64,000 nt of DNA from Paenibacillus solani (GTDB taxonomy: Bacteria > Bacillota > Bacilli > Paenibacillales > Paenibacillaceae): the NCBI RefSeq assembly GCF_001277345.1, contig NZ_LIUT01000001.1, forward strand, positions 283,932 to 347,931. The letters are read 5' to 3'. A model generated the notes under the pieces. The model was not told the DNA's origin and ran no database searches. It saw only the letters and a list, made by a program, of their open reading frames with translations. Positions 9,207 to 17,666 of this stretch are shown piece after piece. The number at the start of each line of letters is the position of its first letter. Position 1 is the stretch's first letter. The position numbers and the translations under genes were made by a program.

Positions 9207-10121
9207 ATGGTTGTGAAGGCAATTAAAGAATCCAAGACGGATAAGCTATTTCTTATCGCAAACTATATTTATTTGATAATAGCCTTTGTTATCGTTCTTT
9301 ATCCGATCGTCTATATTATTAGTGCATCTATAAGTGATCCCGCCTATGTGAGCTCCGGTAAAATGTGGTTGTTCCCCAAGGGATTCACATTGAATGGTTA
9401 TAAGCTGGTATTTGAGAATCCAAAAATTTGGACGGGTTATGGGAATACGATCCTCTATACTTTTTTGGGTACGATGCTCAACTTAGTGATTACCTTGCCG
9501 GCGGCTTATGCCCTTAGCCGATCGGATTTTGTTGGACGTAAGTTCTTTATGGGGATGTTCCTGGTGACGATGTTCTTTAACGGCGGACTCATTCCGACTT
9601 ATTTAGTGGTCAAAGATTTAGGGCTGATTAACACGATGGGAGCCCTCATCCTGCCTGTGGCCGCATCCGTGTATAACATTATCGTCGCTAGAACGTTCTT
9701 TCAATCCAGTATTCCAAAAGAGCTCCAAGAGGCTGCTTATATCGACGGGTGTACGAATATTAAGCTGTTCCTGCGTATTGTGTTACCATTATCCTCGCCT
9801 ATCATAGCCGTTATGGCTTTATTCTATGGAGTGAGTCACTGGAACAGTTATTTCCCGGCTTTAATTTATCTCAATGATGAAGTGAAATATCCTCTGCAAA
9901 TGGTTCTGAGACAAATCTTGGTTCTTCAAGAAATGACAACAGAGACAACAGGCTCGGGTGTGAGTGGAGATATTGCTAAAGCTATGAATGATAAGGCTGA
10001 AATTGCATCGCTAGTCAAATATGCCGTTATTATCGTTTCGACACTGCCCATCATCGCCGTGTACCCATTCTTGCAGCGTTATTTTGTACAAGGCGTTATG
10101 ATTGGGTCCGTGAAGGGCTAA
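9207..10121 (+). CDS. Sugar ABC transporter permease (LplC type)
   Basis: Second permease of the pair (304 aa, six membrane segments), of the LplC/YtcP group. The EAA motif is ELQEAAYIDGCTNIKLFLRI, around residues 171-190. AAGGAAGGAGG lies before the start, 24 bp after the first permease, so the two are co-translated and should form the heterodimeric channel. The binding protein at 2083-3693 is the likely partner. Confidence 0.92.
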   Translation: MVVKAIKESKTDKLFLIANYIYLIIAFVIVLYPIVYIISASISDPAYVSSGKMWLFPKGFTLNGYKLVFENPKIWTGYGNTILYTFLGTMLNLVITLPAAYALSRSDFVGRKFFMGMFLVTMFFNGGLIPTYLVVKDLGLINTMGALILPVAASVYNIIVARTFFQSSIPKELQEAAYIDGCTNIKLFLRIVLPLSSPIIAVMALFYGVSHWNSYFPALIYLNDEVKYPLQMVLRQILVLQEMTTETTGSGVSGDIAKAMNDKAEIASLVKYAVIIVSTLPIIAVYPFLQRYFVQGVMIGSVKG

Positions 10122-10182
10122 CGATTTTGAGATTTGAGTTTGTTCTTAGCGTATTCTTGAAAAAAATATCAGGAGGCACATC

Positions 10183-11202
10183 ATGAAAATTACAAGGCAT
10201 CCCAATAACCCGATCGTAGTCCCTGGAGGCTATGAGTGGCGTAAAGTAACGGTATTTAATCCAGCTGTCATTATAGATAACGATAAATTTTACATGATCG
10301 AAAGAACCGCTGGCTCGCTTACTCCATGTAAGAATTTTCTGGGCTTGCTGGAGAGTGAAGATGGGGTCAACTTTACCCATGTCAAGGATGAGCCCATTGT
10401 GACTCCGGATATGCTGGGCTTTCCATACGGGAGTGTGCAGGACCCGCGGATTGTGAAAATAGACGACATCTTTTATATGAACTACGCATTGCGCCCTTGT
10501 GCGATGAGCTATTACCCTACAGGAGCAGGTGTGCCGGAACGTTCGATCCCTACGTATCCAGACGGGTGGGGGGAAGAAGAGGGTCATTGGTTAACTCGTT
10601 CTTCTATCCTTAAATCCACGAACCTGATTGATTGGGAGTTTGTAGCCGATACAACTCCACTTGATATCAATGACCGGGACAATATTTTGTTCCCTGAGAA
10701 GATCAATGGTAAATTTGTGCTGCTGCGTCGTCCGGAGGAGTACATAGGGGAAGCCTATGGTACGGAGAAGGCTGCCATGTGGATTACTTACTCAGAGGAT
10801 TTGATCCATTGGGAGGAGCCGAAGCTATTGGCTAAGGCCGAGAATCTATCATGGGAATCGAGAAAGATTGGGGGATCAACGCCGCCGATCAGAACGGATA
10901 AGGGTTGGCTGGTGTTATACCATGGGGTAGACGAGGATATTGTATACCGGGTTGGAGCCATGTTATTAGATCTGGAGAACCCAGAGAAGATTATCGCAAG
11001 GACGAGAAACTTCATCATGGAACCAGAAACCTATTATGAGAAATTCGGTTATCAAATTCCGAATGTCGTATTCCCTACAGGAAATGTTGTGAAGGATGGA
11101 TTACTATACATCTACTACGGGGTTACGGATACGGCGATTGCTCTTGCAACCGTTCCGTTGGATGAGCTGGTAGAATATATACTGAACGAACCGCAAGTAT
11201 AA
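10183..11202 (+). CDS. GH130 mannoside phosphorylase or mannosidase
   Basis: Five-bladed beta-propeller enzyme of family GH130 (339 aa, cytoplasmic). Signature segments are NPIVVPGGYEW near the N-terminus, VFNPAVI, QDPRI with Asp87 in the position of the family's general acid, LFPEKINGKF and LYHGV. GH130 enzymes phosphorolyse beta-1,4- or beta-1,2-mannosides (for example Man-beta-1,4-GlcNAc of N-glycan cores), and some clades are plain hydrolases. Subfamily and linkage cannot be fixed by eye. Cotranscribed with the permeases (AGGAGG, 61-bp gap). Together with GH38 and GH125 it would handle the core left after the alpha-mannoses are removed. Confidence 0.88.
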   Translation: MKITRHPNNPIVVPGGYEWRKVTVFNPAVIIDNDKFYMIERTAGSLTPCKNFLGLLESEDGVNFTHVKDEPIVTPDMLGFPYGSVQDPRIVKIDDIFYMNYALRPCAMSYYPTGAGVPERSIPTYPDGWGEEEGHWLTRSSILKSTNLIDWEFVADTTPLDINDRDNILFPEKINGKFVLLRRPEEYIGEAYGTEKAAMWITYSEDLIHWEEPKLLAKAENLSWESRKIGGSTPPIRTDKGWLVLYHGVDEDIVYRVGAMLLDLENPEKIIARTRNFIMEPETYYEKFGYQIPNVVFPTGNVVKDGLLYIYYGVTDTAIALATVPLDELVEYILNEPQV

Positions 11203-11220
11203 TAAAAGCGAAGCAACCAA

Positions 11221-11270
11221 AAAAGCTTGAATCCCCGCGCACGAGGCGACGAGGATTCAAGCTTTTATTC
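11221..11270. terminator. Bidirectional terminator, GH130 and AraC regulator
   Basis: AAAAGCTTGAATCC (11221) pairs with GGATTCAAGCTTTT (11253). U-tracts exist in both directions, with the stronger one (six U) reading minus. The stop codon of the regulator lies inside the stem. Confidence 0.85.
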
Positions 11271-13601
11271 GTTCTCTTGCGAAGCTGAGATCTCAGCGGC
11301 TTTCAGCTTGCGATATTGCCCAGGCGTATAACCTGTTTCTTTCTTGAACTTCCGGATAAAGTTCGGGGCATCCAAATACCCCACACTTTCAATGATTTCT
11401 TTAAGAGGAGCATCGGTATTAACAAGCAGCCGAATTACTTCCTCCATTCGTCTATGCCAAATGTATTGAGAGAAATTACAGCCCATTTTCTCTTTGAAGC
11501 TGCGGCTAAGATACGAAAGAGAGACGGAATATTTAAGGGCGACATGCTCCAGGCTGAGTGTATAGTCAGCATATTTGAGATCCACATAGGCCACAATGTT
11601 ATCTATTAATGAAGGCTGTTCGGTCTCCGTGTTAAGCTGCACCTGCTGACAGATAAGTGCTGTCATGGAGGTCAATTTGCTCTCCAGTTCTCCAAGGGTT
11701 TCAAAGTTGGAGTAGCTTGTGATGTTCGTAAACACTTCGTTTACTCCAAGCTCGGCCGCTGTACGGATCAGGGAGTTCAGAAGATCAAAGCTTATACACC
11801 GAAGCAAGGATATCGGTAGCGATTCATCTTTAATCGTATCTATGATACTCGAGATCATTTGATCCGCTACGGATTCATTGCCTTGCTTTAGGCTCTGTTC
11901 CAGCTTCAGGATGGATTTCTTTGGAATCCAGAATGTTTCTGCCGTTGACAAGGTGATCTCGGATAAATGCTCAAAGTAGGTGACACGACCGCTGGATCCC
12001 ACCATACGGTTTTCCATTGCGGTTGCTGCCTCTATGAAGGACTGGTTGATTCCGGCAAGATCACGATACACGGTTCCTACGCCGATGTATGGAATGATCT
12101 GAAAATTGTCAGTAACCATCATTTGAATGGTATCAATGATCTGCTCCATTTGCGTCTGAATATAAGCGTCATCCACTGCCGGCATCGAGACCATAAGCGC
12201 GAACTGGTCGGTAGATGAGAACTCCACTCCGTAGACATACGTATTTAACTCCGGGAGTTCAAGCTCACCAAGCAACTCTTGCATGTGATGGCGAACTTTC
12301 CTGGACTCGTCACCCTCCAGCGGTTCATCCCAAGCTAATTTAACGGAGAAGTATTGTCCTGGCCCATGAGGGTACTCAAGTCCAGCATTCGCGATCATGT
12401 GCTCAATTTCCGGGTCATCAGGCTTACCATGCCTGAACAAGAGTAAGAGACATTGGTTTCGGACAAAAGGCTCCTGAGTATCAATTGTCGTGCTGTAATT
12501 ATGAATGGTCTGTTTGATCCAATCCCACTCGTTACGCGTTTTGGAAGTATCGATGTCTGTGCTTTTCAACTTGGTAAATTCAATTAAGTCCCTGATCGGG
12601 TGATATTGTCGTTTGGCTAAGAACATAGCTGCGACAATGCCTGTTAATACCGCAATACAAAACACCATAAAAATAAGGGTCTGGATATGGGCTACTCTAC
12701 TGAAAAATTGATAGCTAGGCATCGTGATTACATAGGTCCAGTTATTCCAGGTTGATTTGACGGAAACAACAGAGTGCTGCTCTCCATCCAGATCCATGCT
12801 ATGTATACCCGGCTCGAGCGAGGATAAGGTGCTAAGCACTTCTTTGTTCGAGCTTACTCCACGATTGTTGGAGGTAAGGACCTCGCCATCTTGATTGAAA
12901 ATGTAGCTGCTGCCTGAGAAATCACTAAGAATCGAGTCCATGACACCCATCAGCTTGGCTTCACTCATCAAATACACCACAGTCCCGGTTGGAAAAGGGT
13001 CATTAGGTTTAATAGGAACGAGAAACGTAAGCAGAGGTTCCTTCCGAGAGTTAACGGTTACATTTTCAGCTGGGCGCATGATCGGCTGAGTAGATTCATT
13101 CAGATCACGGAATATAGCTTCTTTGTTCCAATTCTCGTAGTGATACATGTCGCCGAATACGACGTCCAGATCACTTAATCCACGGTAAGAATAAATGATA
13201 TTATCATCGTGATAATATAAAAATAAATCCTCAATTATGCTGCTGTTTGCCTTGTAACTGGCCAAAGTATTGATCGCCTCAAGACTATAGTACGGATTAC
13301 GAACCATATAAGGCGTGAGATGTTGGTCGTAGGCTATTTTATTTGCGATTTCCTGTAGTTCGCTCATGCGGTCATCAATTGTCATTTTTACTTGATTAAG
13401 CTGATTGACATTGGACTGTTCGATTTCAGATCGCAGGCTCGTGACTGCGTTTTCATAAATGAACATTGTGACGACGGTTAAAGGAATGAGGAATATTAGG
13501 ATGTAGGAAAAAGTATATTTGAGGAGTAATTTCGACTTGAATTGGTTTCCGAACATTCGGACCTTGGACCTAAAAGATGTCTTGAACGTAAGCTTTGCCA
13601 C
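11265..13601 (-). CDS. Membrane-spanning AraC-family regulator (YesS/one-component type)
   Basis: A 778-aa regulator that spans the membrane and ends in an AraC DNA-binding domain. Membrane segment 1 is about residues 27-49 and segment 2 about 300-322. An extracellular sensor domain lies between them. A long cytoplasmic linker ends in a two-helix AraC domain (last ~100 residues: LEHVALKYSVSLSYLSRSFKEK and the second HTH IKEIIESVGYLDAPNFIRKFKK-like helix). GTG at 13601 is chosen because GGAGGG lies 9 nt upstream; the longer frame starts at a TTG without such a site. This class usually controls the adjacent sugar transporter, so the duplicated promoter blocks at 1878 and 8078 are its best candidate targets. 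Confidence 0.85.
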   Translation of the reverse strand: MAKLTFKTSFRSKVRMFGNQFKSKLLLKYTFSYILIFLIPLTVVTMFIYENAVTSLRSEIEQSNVNQLNQVKMTIDDRMSELQEIANKIAYDQHLTPYMVRNPYYSLEAINTLASYKANSSIIEDLFLYYHDDNIIYSYRGLSDLDVVFGDMYHYENWNKEAIFRDLNESTQPIMRPAENVTVNSRKEPLLTFLVPIKPNDPFPTGTVVYLMSEAKLMGVMDSILSDFSGSSYIFNQDGEVLTSNNRGVSSNKEVLSTLSSLEPGIHSMDLDGEQHSVVSVKSTWNNWTYVITMPSYQFFSRVAHIQTLIFMVFCIAVLTGIVAAMFLAKRQYHPIRDLIEFTKLKSTDIDTSKTRNEWDWIKQTIHNYSTTIDTQEPFVRNQCLLLLFRHGKPDDPEIEHMIANAGLEYPHGPGQYFSVKLAWDEPLEGDESRKVRHHMQELLGELELPELNTYVYGVEFSSTDQFALMVSMPAVDDAYIQTQMEQIIDTIQMMVTDNFQIIPYIGVGTVYRDLAGINQSFIEAATAMENRMVGSSGRVTYFEHLSEITLSTAETFWIPKKSILKLEQSLKQGNESVADQMISSIIDTIKDESLPISLLRCISFDLLNSLIRTAAELGVNEVFTNITSYSNFETLGELESKLTSMTALICQQVQLNTETEQPSLIDNIVAYVDLKYADYTLSLEHVALKYSVSLSYLSRSFKEKMGCNFSQYIWHRRMEEVIRLLVNTDAPLKEIIESVGYLDAPNFIRKFKKETGYTPGQYRKLKAAEISASQENE

Positions 13602-13821
13602 GAATATGTTCCCTCCACTAAAGTGTGTCAACCCTAATTGATATAAGGTAACATGACCGTTTACCTATTATCTATTAAATTAATCTCCCTGTAAAGGTAG
13701 GCAGATAGGCTAGTCTTGGCTTCAAATGAAGCATACAACACTGCCGCTCTATGAATGGCATTTTTGATAAATGTGATATTTCACCAAAATGTTGCTATTG
13801 TTATATTTTTGATCCAAAATA
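13602..13821. other. Intergenic region upstream of the AraC regulator
   Basis: Contains the regulator's ribosome binding site and, presumably, its minus-strand promoter. Nothing else recognisable is seen in the AT-rich remainder. Confidence 0.4.
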
Positions 13822-13911
13822 TGGTATACATTGAGAATGTTTTAGTGGAGGTTGTTTGAGCTGCTTAACTGCAAAGAACCGACCCCCTGTACAGGGAGAC
13901 CGGTTCTTTTT
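13822..13911 (+). ncRNA. Candidate small RNA with its own promoter and terminator
   Basis: An extended -10 box, TG-G-TATACA (13822-13830), is followed about 50 bp later by a strong hairpin: AAAGAACCG (13873) with CGGTTCTTT (13901), an inner CCCTGTACAGGG, then TTTTTT. The hairpin's U-tract reads +, yet no + strand gene lies upstream: both neighbours are on the minus strand. The simplest reading is a short (~75 nt) independent transcript. A TTG-started frame at 13855 after TGGAGG could encode a peptide but runs through the hairpin. No -35 box was seen. Confidence 0.4.
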
Positions 13912-13963
13912 TACAACGGTAGATAAGTTCTTTCTACTATTATACAACCTAACCCAATCAACC

Positions 13964-15328
13964 TCATGAATGATTCAATCGTTCATACAGAAAATCAACC
14001 AAATGCTGCACTTCCATGGCTTCGCCGCAGCCGTGCTTTTCTACGCCCAGCTTCATCTGCATCAGGCATCCCGGATTGCTGGTCAGAAGGTACCTGGCTC
14101 CAGTTGCGTTCACGTTTTCCATCTTGTGTTCCAGAATCTGACTGGCCATCTCCGGCTGGGTCACATTGTATATACCTGCCGAGCCGCAGCAGCGGTCCGC
14201 TTCCTTCATCTCCTGGAAGGTAACATTGGCTACCTGGCTTATGAGCTGTCTGGGTTCTGTCCCGCTGCGCATGACATTTCGTAGATGGCATGAATCCTGG
14301 TAGGTCACAACAACAGGTTCGGATGATGAAGACGCGCCATCTCTGAAGGCAGGTATTCTGCCGTGTTCCACCAGCAGCTTGCTGATATCCACGACACGGC
14401 TTGCAAACCAGGCGGACTGTTCCTTCCAAGCTTCATCCTCATGAAGCAGGTGGTCATATTCCACCAAGAGGGCGCCGCAGCCGCCTGCATTGGATACGAT
14501 ATAATCCACGTTCATCTCCTTGAATACCCTCACATTAATTCTCGCAAGATCTCTGGCGAGATCCAGTTCCCCGCTATGGGCATGCAGAGCACCGCAGCAG
14601 ACCTGCTCTGGAGGAATGACAACCTCGAAGCCCGCTTCAGCCAGCAGCTTGACGGTATTGACGTTCGTGCCAGCGAACATGACATCCATGATGCAGCCCC
14701 TGAATAGAGCGACACGCGCAATCGGAGTCCCCTTCGCAGGGTAGACGGTTCCCAGCTGTTCGATTACGCCTTGAGCGGTAGCATCGGGTAAAATCCGCTC
14801 CATATCCTGCAGATGCTTGGGGAAAAGCTTCATCATCCCTGATCCTCTAGCCACCCGCCGCAGCCCTGATTGTTGATAAAATTTCATCGTTCTGCCCAGT
14901 GACTTCAGACGGCTGCGATGAGGGAAGACACCCTTGAAGAAGAGCTTGCGCATCCCCTTCACAGGGAGCGAATGCACCGGATGATCCTCAAGCGCGTCTC
15001 TCGCCTGCTCGATCAACTGACCGTATTTGACATCTGCCGGACATACCGGCTCGCAGGCTCTGCAGCCGAGGCAATGATTCATCTGGTCGCGGAACATGTC
15101 ATCCGGCTCCATGAGCCCGTCGGCCACAGCCTTCATCAAGGCGATGCGTCCGCGAGGAGACTCCGGCTCTACGCCGGTTTCCCTGAACGTAGGGCAGGCC
15201 GGGAGGCAAAAGCCACAGCGCATGCAGTTGGTTAGTTGATCATAATCGAGCTTCTCCAGTAAGGCGTGTGCCAAGGGATTTGTGTGATTGATCTGGGGTT
15301 TCTTACCTGTATTCACCTTGCTAGCCAT
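13964..15328 (-). CDS. glcF: Glycolate oxidase iron-sulfur subunit GlcF
   Basis: Electron-transfer subunit of glycolate (or related 2-hydroxy acid) oxidase, 454 aa. It carries two [4Fe-4S] ferredoxin motifs, CMRCGFCLPACP and CLGCRACEPVCP, within the first 90 residues. Two CCG-type motifs follow (CCGALHAHSG and CCGSAGIYN), giving the usual GlcF/LutA-like order and length. The start at 15328 gives MASKV; its ATG overlaps the glcD stop by 8 nt (ATGGCTAG), with AGGGTGG upstream, so the two are translationally coupled. It passes electrons from the flavin of GlcD to the respiratory chain. Confidence 0.92.
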   Translation of the reverse strand: MASKVNTGKKPQINHTNPLAHALLEKLDYDQLTNCMRCGFCLPACPTFRETGVEPESPRGRIALMKAVADGLMEPDDMFRDQMNHCLGCRACEPVCPADVKYGQLIEQARDALEDHPVHSLPVKGMRKLFFKGVFPHRSRLKSLGRTMKFYQQSGLRRVARGSGMMKLFPKHLQDMERILPDATAQGVIEQLGTVYPAKGTPIARVALFRGCIMDVMFAGTNVNTVKLLAEAGFEVVIPPEQVCCGALHAHSGELDLARDLARINVRVFKEMNVDYIVSNAGGCGALLVEYDHLLHEDEAWKEQSAWFASRVVDISKLLVEHGRIPAFRDGASSSSEPVVVTYQDSCHLRNVMRSGTEPRQLISQVANVTFQEMKEADRCCGSAGIYNVTQPEMASQILEHKMENVNATGARYLLTSNPGCLMQMKLGVEKHGCGEAMEVQHLVDFLYERLNHS

Positions 15329-16736
15329 GCTGTAACACCACCCTTTTCCGCGTTTCCTTCGCAAACACCTTGCCCGGATTTAATATATGGTCTGGATCGA
15401 ATACATCCTTGATTCCTTTCATGAGAGAAATGCCGGAGGCTCCGACTTTCCACTCAAGGTACGGTGCCTTTACGATGCCCACCCCGTGCTCGCCGGTGAT
15501 GGTACCGCCCAGTTCCAGGGCTGCCGCAAAAATGTCTTCGAAGGCTTGCTCCACCCTGTGGATTTCTTCCGGGTCCCGTGCATCGGTTGTTGCTGTAGGA
15601 TGCAGATTGCCGTCTCCGGCATGGCCGAAGGTAGCAATCGTAACATTGTATTTGGTCGCAATTTCGTTGATGCGAAGCACCATATCGGCAATTTTGGAGC
15701 GGGGAACGGTGGCATCTTCTAGTATGGTTGTCGGTCGAAGCCGGGCCAGCGCAGTAAAGGCGCTTCTTCTTGCCGTCAGCAGCCGCTCCGCTTCTTCGCG
15801 AGTAGCTGCTACTTGTACGCTATCTGCTTGTTCGCGCATGCAGATTTGCCGAATTAACTCGATATCCCTTTCCACGGTTTCCGGATCGCCGTCCTGCTCG
15901 ATCAGCAGGATGGCCTCCATGTCCAGAGGAAGCCCGAGTTTGGCAAAATCATCGACGACACGAATCGTCGGATTATCCATGAATTCAAGCGTCGCCGGAA
16001 TGATCTTCGCTTCGATGATTGCAGATACGGTACGTGCAGCTCCATATAGATCTCGAAACATGGCGAGCATCGTCATTTTGCTCTGCGGCGGGGGAATCAG
16101 CTTCAAGGTTGCCTCGGTGATGACCGCCAGCGTGCCTTCGGACCCAACCAGCAGCTTGGTTAGATCATATCCGGCCACGTCTTTCATCAGCTTGCCGCCG
16201 GTGCGAATGATCTCGCCGCTGGCCAGCACGGCTTCCAGGCCGAGTACATAGTCCTTGGTTGTGCCGTATTTCAGACCTCGCAGCCCGCCCGAGCATTCGG
16301 CGATATTGCCGCCGATTGTGGAGATGCGCATGCTGCTCGGATCTGGGGGATAGAAGAGGCCCAAGGCCTCAATGTGATTTATAAAATCAGCGGTGATCAG
16401 ACCGGGTTGGACTCTAGCCGTCAAATTTTCCATATCCAGCTCCAGTATCTGATTCATCCGGTGCATCACCATGACGACCCCGCCTTCAACCGGAACGGTA
16501 CCGCCGCATAAATTGGAGCCGGACCCTCTGGATATCAGCGGCACTTTGTACGTGGATAACGCCTTCATAATCGCGGAAACCTGCTCGGTGTTAGCCGGGT
16601 AGACTACAGCATCCGGCTTAGCTTGCAGCATAGGGGTTCCGTCATAGGAATGGGCGATAAGTGCTTCTGGATCATCCCGAAAGTGGGTATCCCCTACGAT
16701 GTCACGAAGCTGTGCGATGAGAGCCGGTTCTAACAT
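15321..16736 (-). CDS. glcD: Glycolate oxidase FAD subunit GlcD
   Basis: FAD-linked oxidase of 471 aa that converts glycolate (or D-lactate-type 2-hydroxy acids) to the oxo acid. The PCMH-type FAD domain is N-terminal (SRGSGSNLCGGTVP, IGGNIAECSGGLRGLKYG). The FAD-oxidase C-terminal domain carries FGHAGDGNLHP and GEHGVG. There is no separate GlcE, as in other Bacillales two-subunit enzymes. GGAGG lies before the ATG. It is first in the operon with glcF and divergent from a FadR-type repressor, with a perfect palindrome between them. Confidence 0.92.
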   Translation of the reverse strand: MLEPALIAQLRDIVGDTHFRDDPEALIAHSYDGTPMLQAKPDAVVYPANTEQVSAIMKALSTYKVPLISRGSGSNLCGGTVPVEGGVVMVMHRMNQILELDMENLTARVQPGLITADFINHIEALGLFYPPDPSSMRISTIGGNIAECSGGLRGLKYGTTKDYVLGLEAVLASGEIIRTGGKLMKDVAGYDLTKLLVGSEGTLAVITEATLKLIPPPQSKMTMLAMFRDLYGAARTVSAIIEAKIIPATLEFMDNPTIRVVDDFAKLGLPLDMEAILLIEQDGDPETVERDIELIRQICMREQADSVQVAATREEAERLLTARRSAFTALARLRPTTILEDATVPRSKIADMVLRINEIATKYNVTIATFGHAGDGNLHPTATTDARDPEEIHRVEQAFEDIFAAALELGGTITGEHGVGIVKAPYLEWKVGASGISLMKGIKDVFDPDHILNPGKVFAKETRKRVVLQHG

Positions 16737-16762
16737 ATTCGAAATCCCTCCTAATTGATCAG

Positions 16763-16775
16763 GTCATCTGATGAC
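16763..16775. promoter_or_regulatory. Palindromic operator between glcD and the FadR-type gene
   Basis: GTCATC-T-GATGAC is a perfect 13-bp palindrome in the 109-bp divergent gap. FadR-type GntR proteins bind short palindromes of this kind (TGGTCNNACCA-like). On the + strand it is followed by TTGTTT (16778) and an extended -10 TGATTATAGT (16797), giving a 16-bp spacer. One site could repress both directions. Confidence 0.65.
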
Positions 16776-16845
16776 TTTTGTTTTATTATATGACATGATT
16801 ATAGTAATGAATAGTACAAAAATAGAAGCAGGAGGCAAGTGGACC

Positions 16846-17583
16846 ATGCGAACGATCAAAGTGGAGCACCAGAAAGGGCACGAAATCGTGGGGGAGCATC
16901 TTCTTCAGCAAATCCGGGAAGGACATCTGGAGCCAGGCCAGAAACTGCCTTCCGTTGTCGAATTAGCTGCTGCATACGGCGTAGGAAGATCCACGATCCG
17001 CGAGGCGGTAAGTGCCCTTAAGGCCATGGGATGGGTTGATGTACGCCAAGGAGGCGGTACCTACGTGAAGTCCGTGCTTCCAAGTGAGCCCCGAAGCGGA
17101 GCAGACTTGCTGTTTCAGGGAGCAGAATCTCTGGTTGAACTGCTTGAAGTCCGCAAGGTGTTGGAATCGGGTGCAGCATCCCTGGCGGCTGAACGCCGAA
17201 CGGAGCAGGATCTGGAACGTATGCGAGATGCCCTCTCGCTCATGGAGCATGGGCTGAATGTAAACGATACCGCGGAAGGCGAACGTGCAGATGTCGCTTT
17301 TCATATGGCTATAGCGGCTGCATCGGGCAACTCGCTCCTCATTCAGATGATGGAGTCACTGTCCGACCGTTTAAATGCATCCATACAGAAAAGCCGGGAG
17401 TTATGGTTCTATAAGGAACAATCCACTGCTTCCCGGTTATTAAAGGAGCACCAAGCGATATTTGCAGCCATTGAGCAGCAGGATAAAGAATTAGCAGGCG
17501 CCGGAATCGCTGCCCATCTGACCAAGGTTGAGCAGGTGCTTCGGGCGGCATTGGAGAAGGAAAGCGGTAGCGGGAGAGATTGA
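16846..17583 (+). CDS. FadR-family (GntR) transcriptional regulator of glycolate use
   Basis: A 245-aa regulator with an N-terminal winged helix (residues ~10-75, PGQKLPSVVELAAAYGVGRSTIREAVSALKAMG) and a C-terminal all-helical FCD ligand domain. The latter has the metal-binding pattern of LldR/GlcC-type sensors (RADVAFHMAIAAASGN). ATG 16846 is used because GGAGG lies 10 nt upstream; longer frames lack one. Divergent from glcD/glcF, so it probably senses glycolate, lactate or a similar acid and controls that operon through the palindrome at 16763. Confidence 0.88.
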   Translation: MRTIKVEHQKGHEIVGEHLLQQIREGHLEPGQKLPSVVELAAAYGVGRSTIREAVSALKAMGWVDVRQGGGTYVKSVLPSEPRSGADLLFQGAESLVELLEVRKVLESGAASLAAERRTEQDLERMRDALSLMEHGLNVNDTAEGERADVAFHMAIAAASGNSLLIQMMESLSDRLNASIQKSRELWFYKEQSTASRLLKEHQAIFAAIEQQDKELAGAGIAAHLTKVEQVLRAALEKESGSGRD

Positions 17584-17605
17584 GACTTAGCGACTATCAA
17601 ACTAA

Positions 17606-17653
17606 AAAAGGGTTAGGCAGTGGGCATATGCGCCCCTTCTGCTTAACCCTTTT
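17606..17653. terminator. Bidirectional terminator
   Basis: AAAAGGGTTA-GGCAG pairs with CTGC-TTAACCCTTTT between the converging FadR-type and Yellow-like genes. It offers U-runs on both strands. Confidence 0.85.
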
Positions 17654-17666
17654 GTTAATATCACCA

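Noticed and set aside
2083..10121. Missing ATPase in the sugar importer as a sign of gene loss
   Set aside because: Importers of this type in Bacillales normally use a shared MsmX-type ATPase encoded elsewhere.
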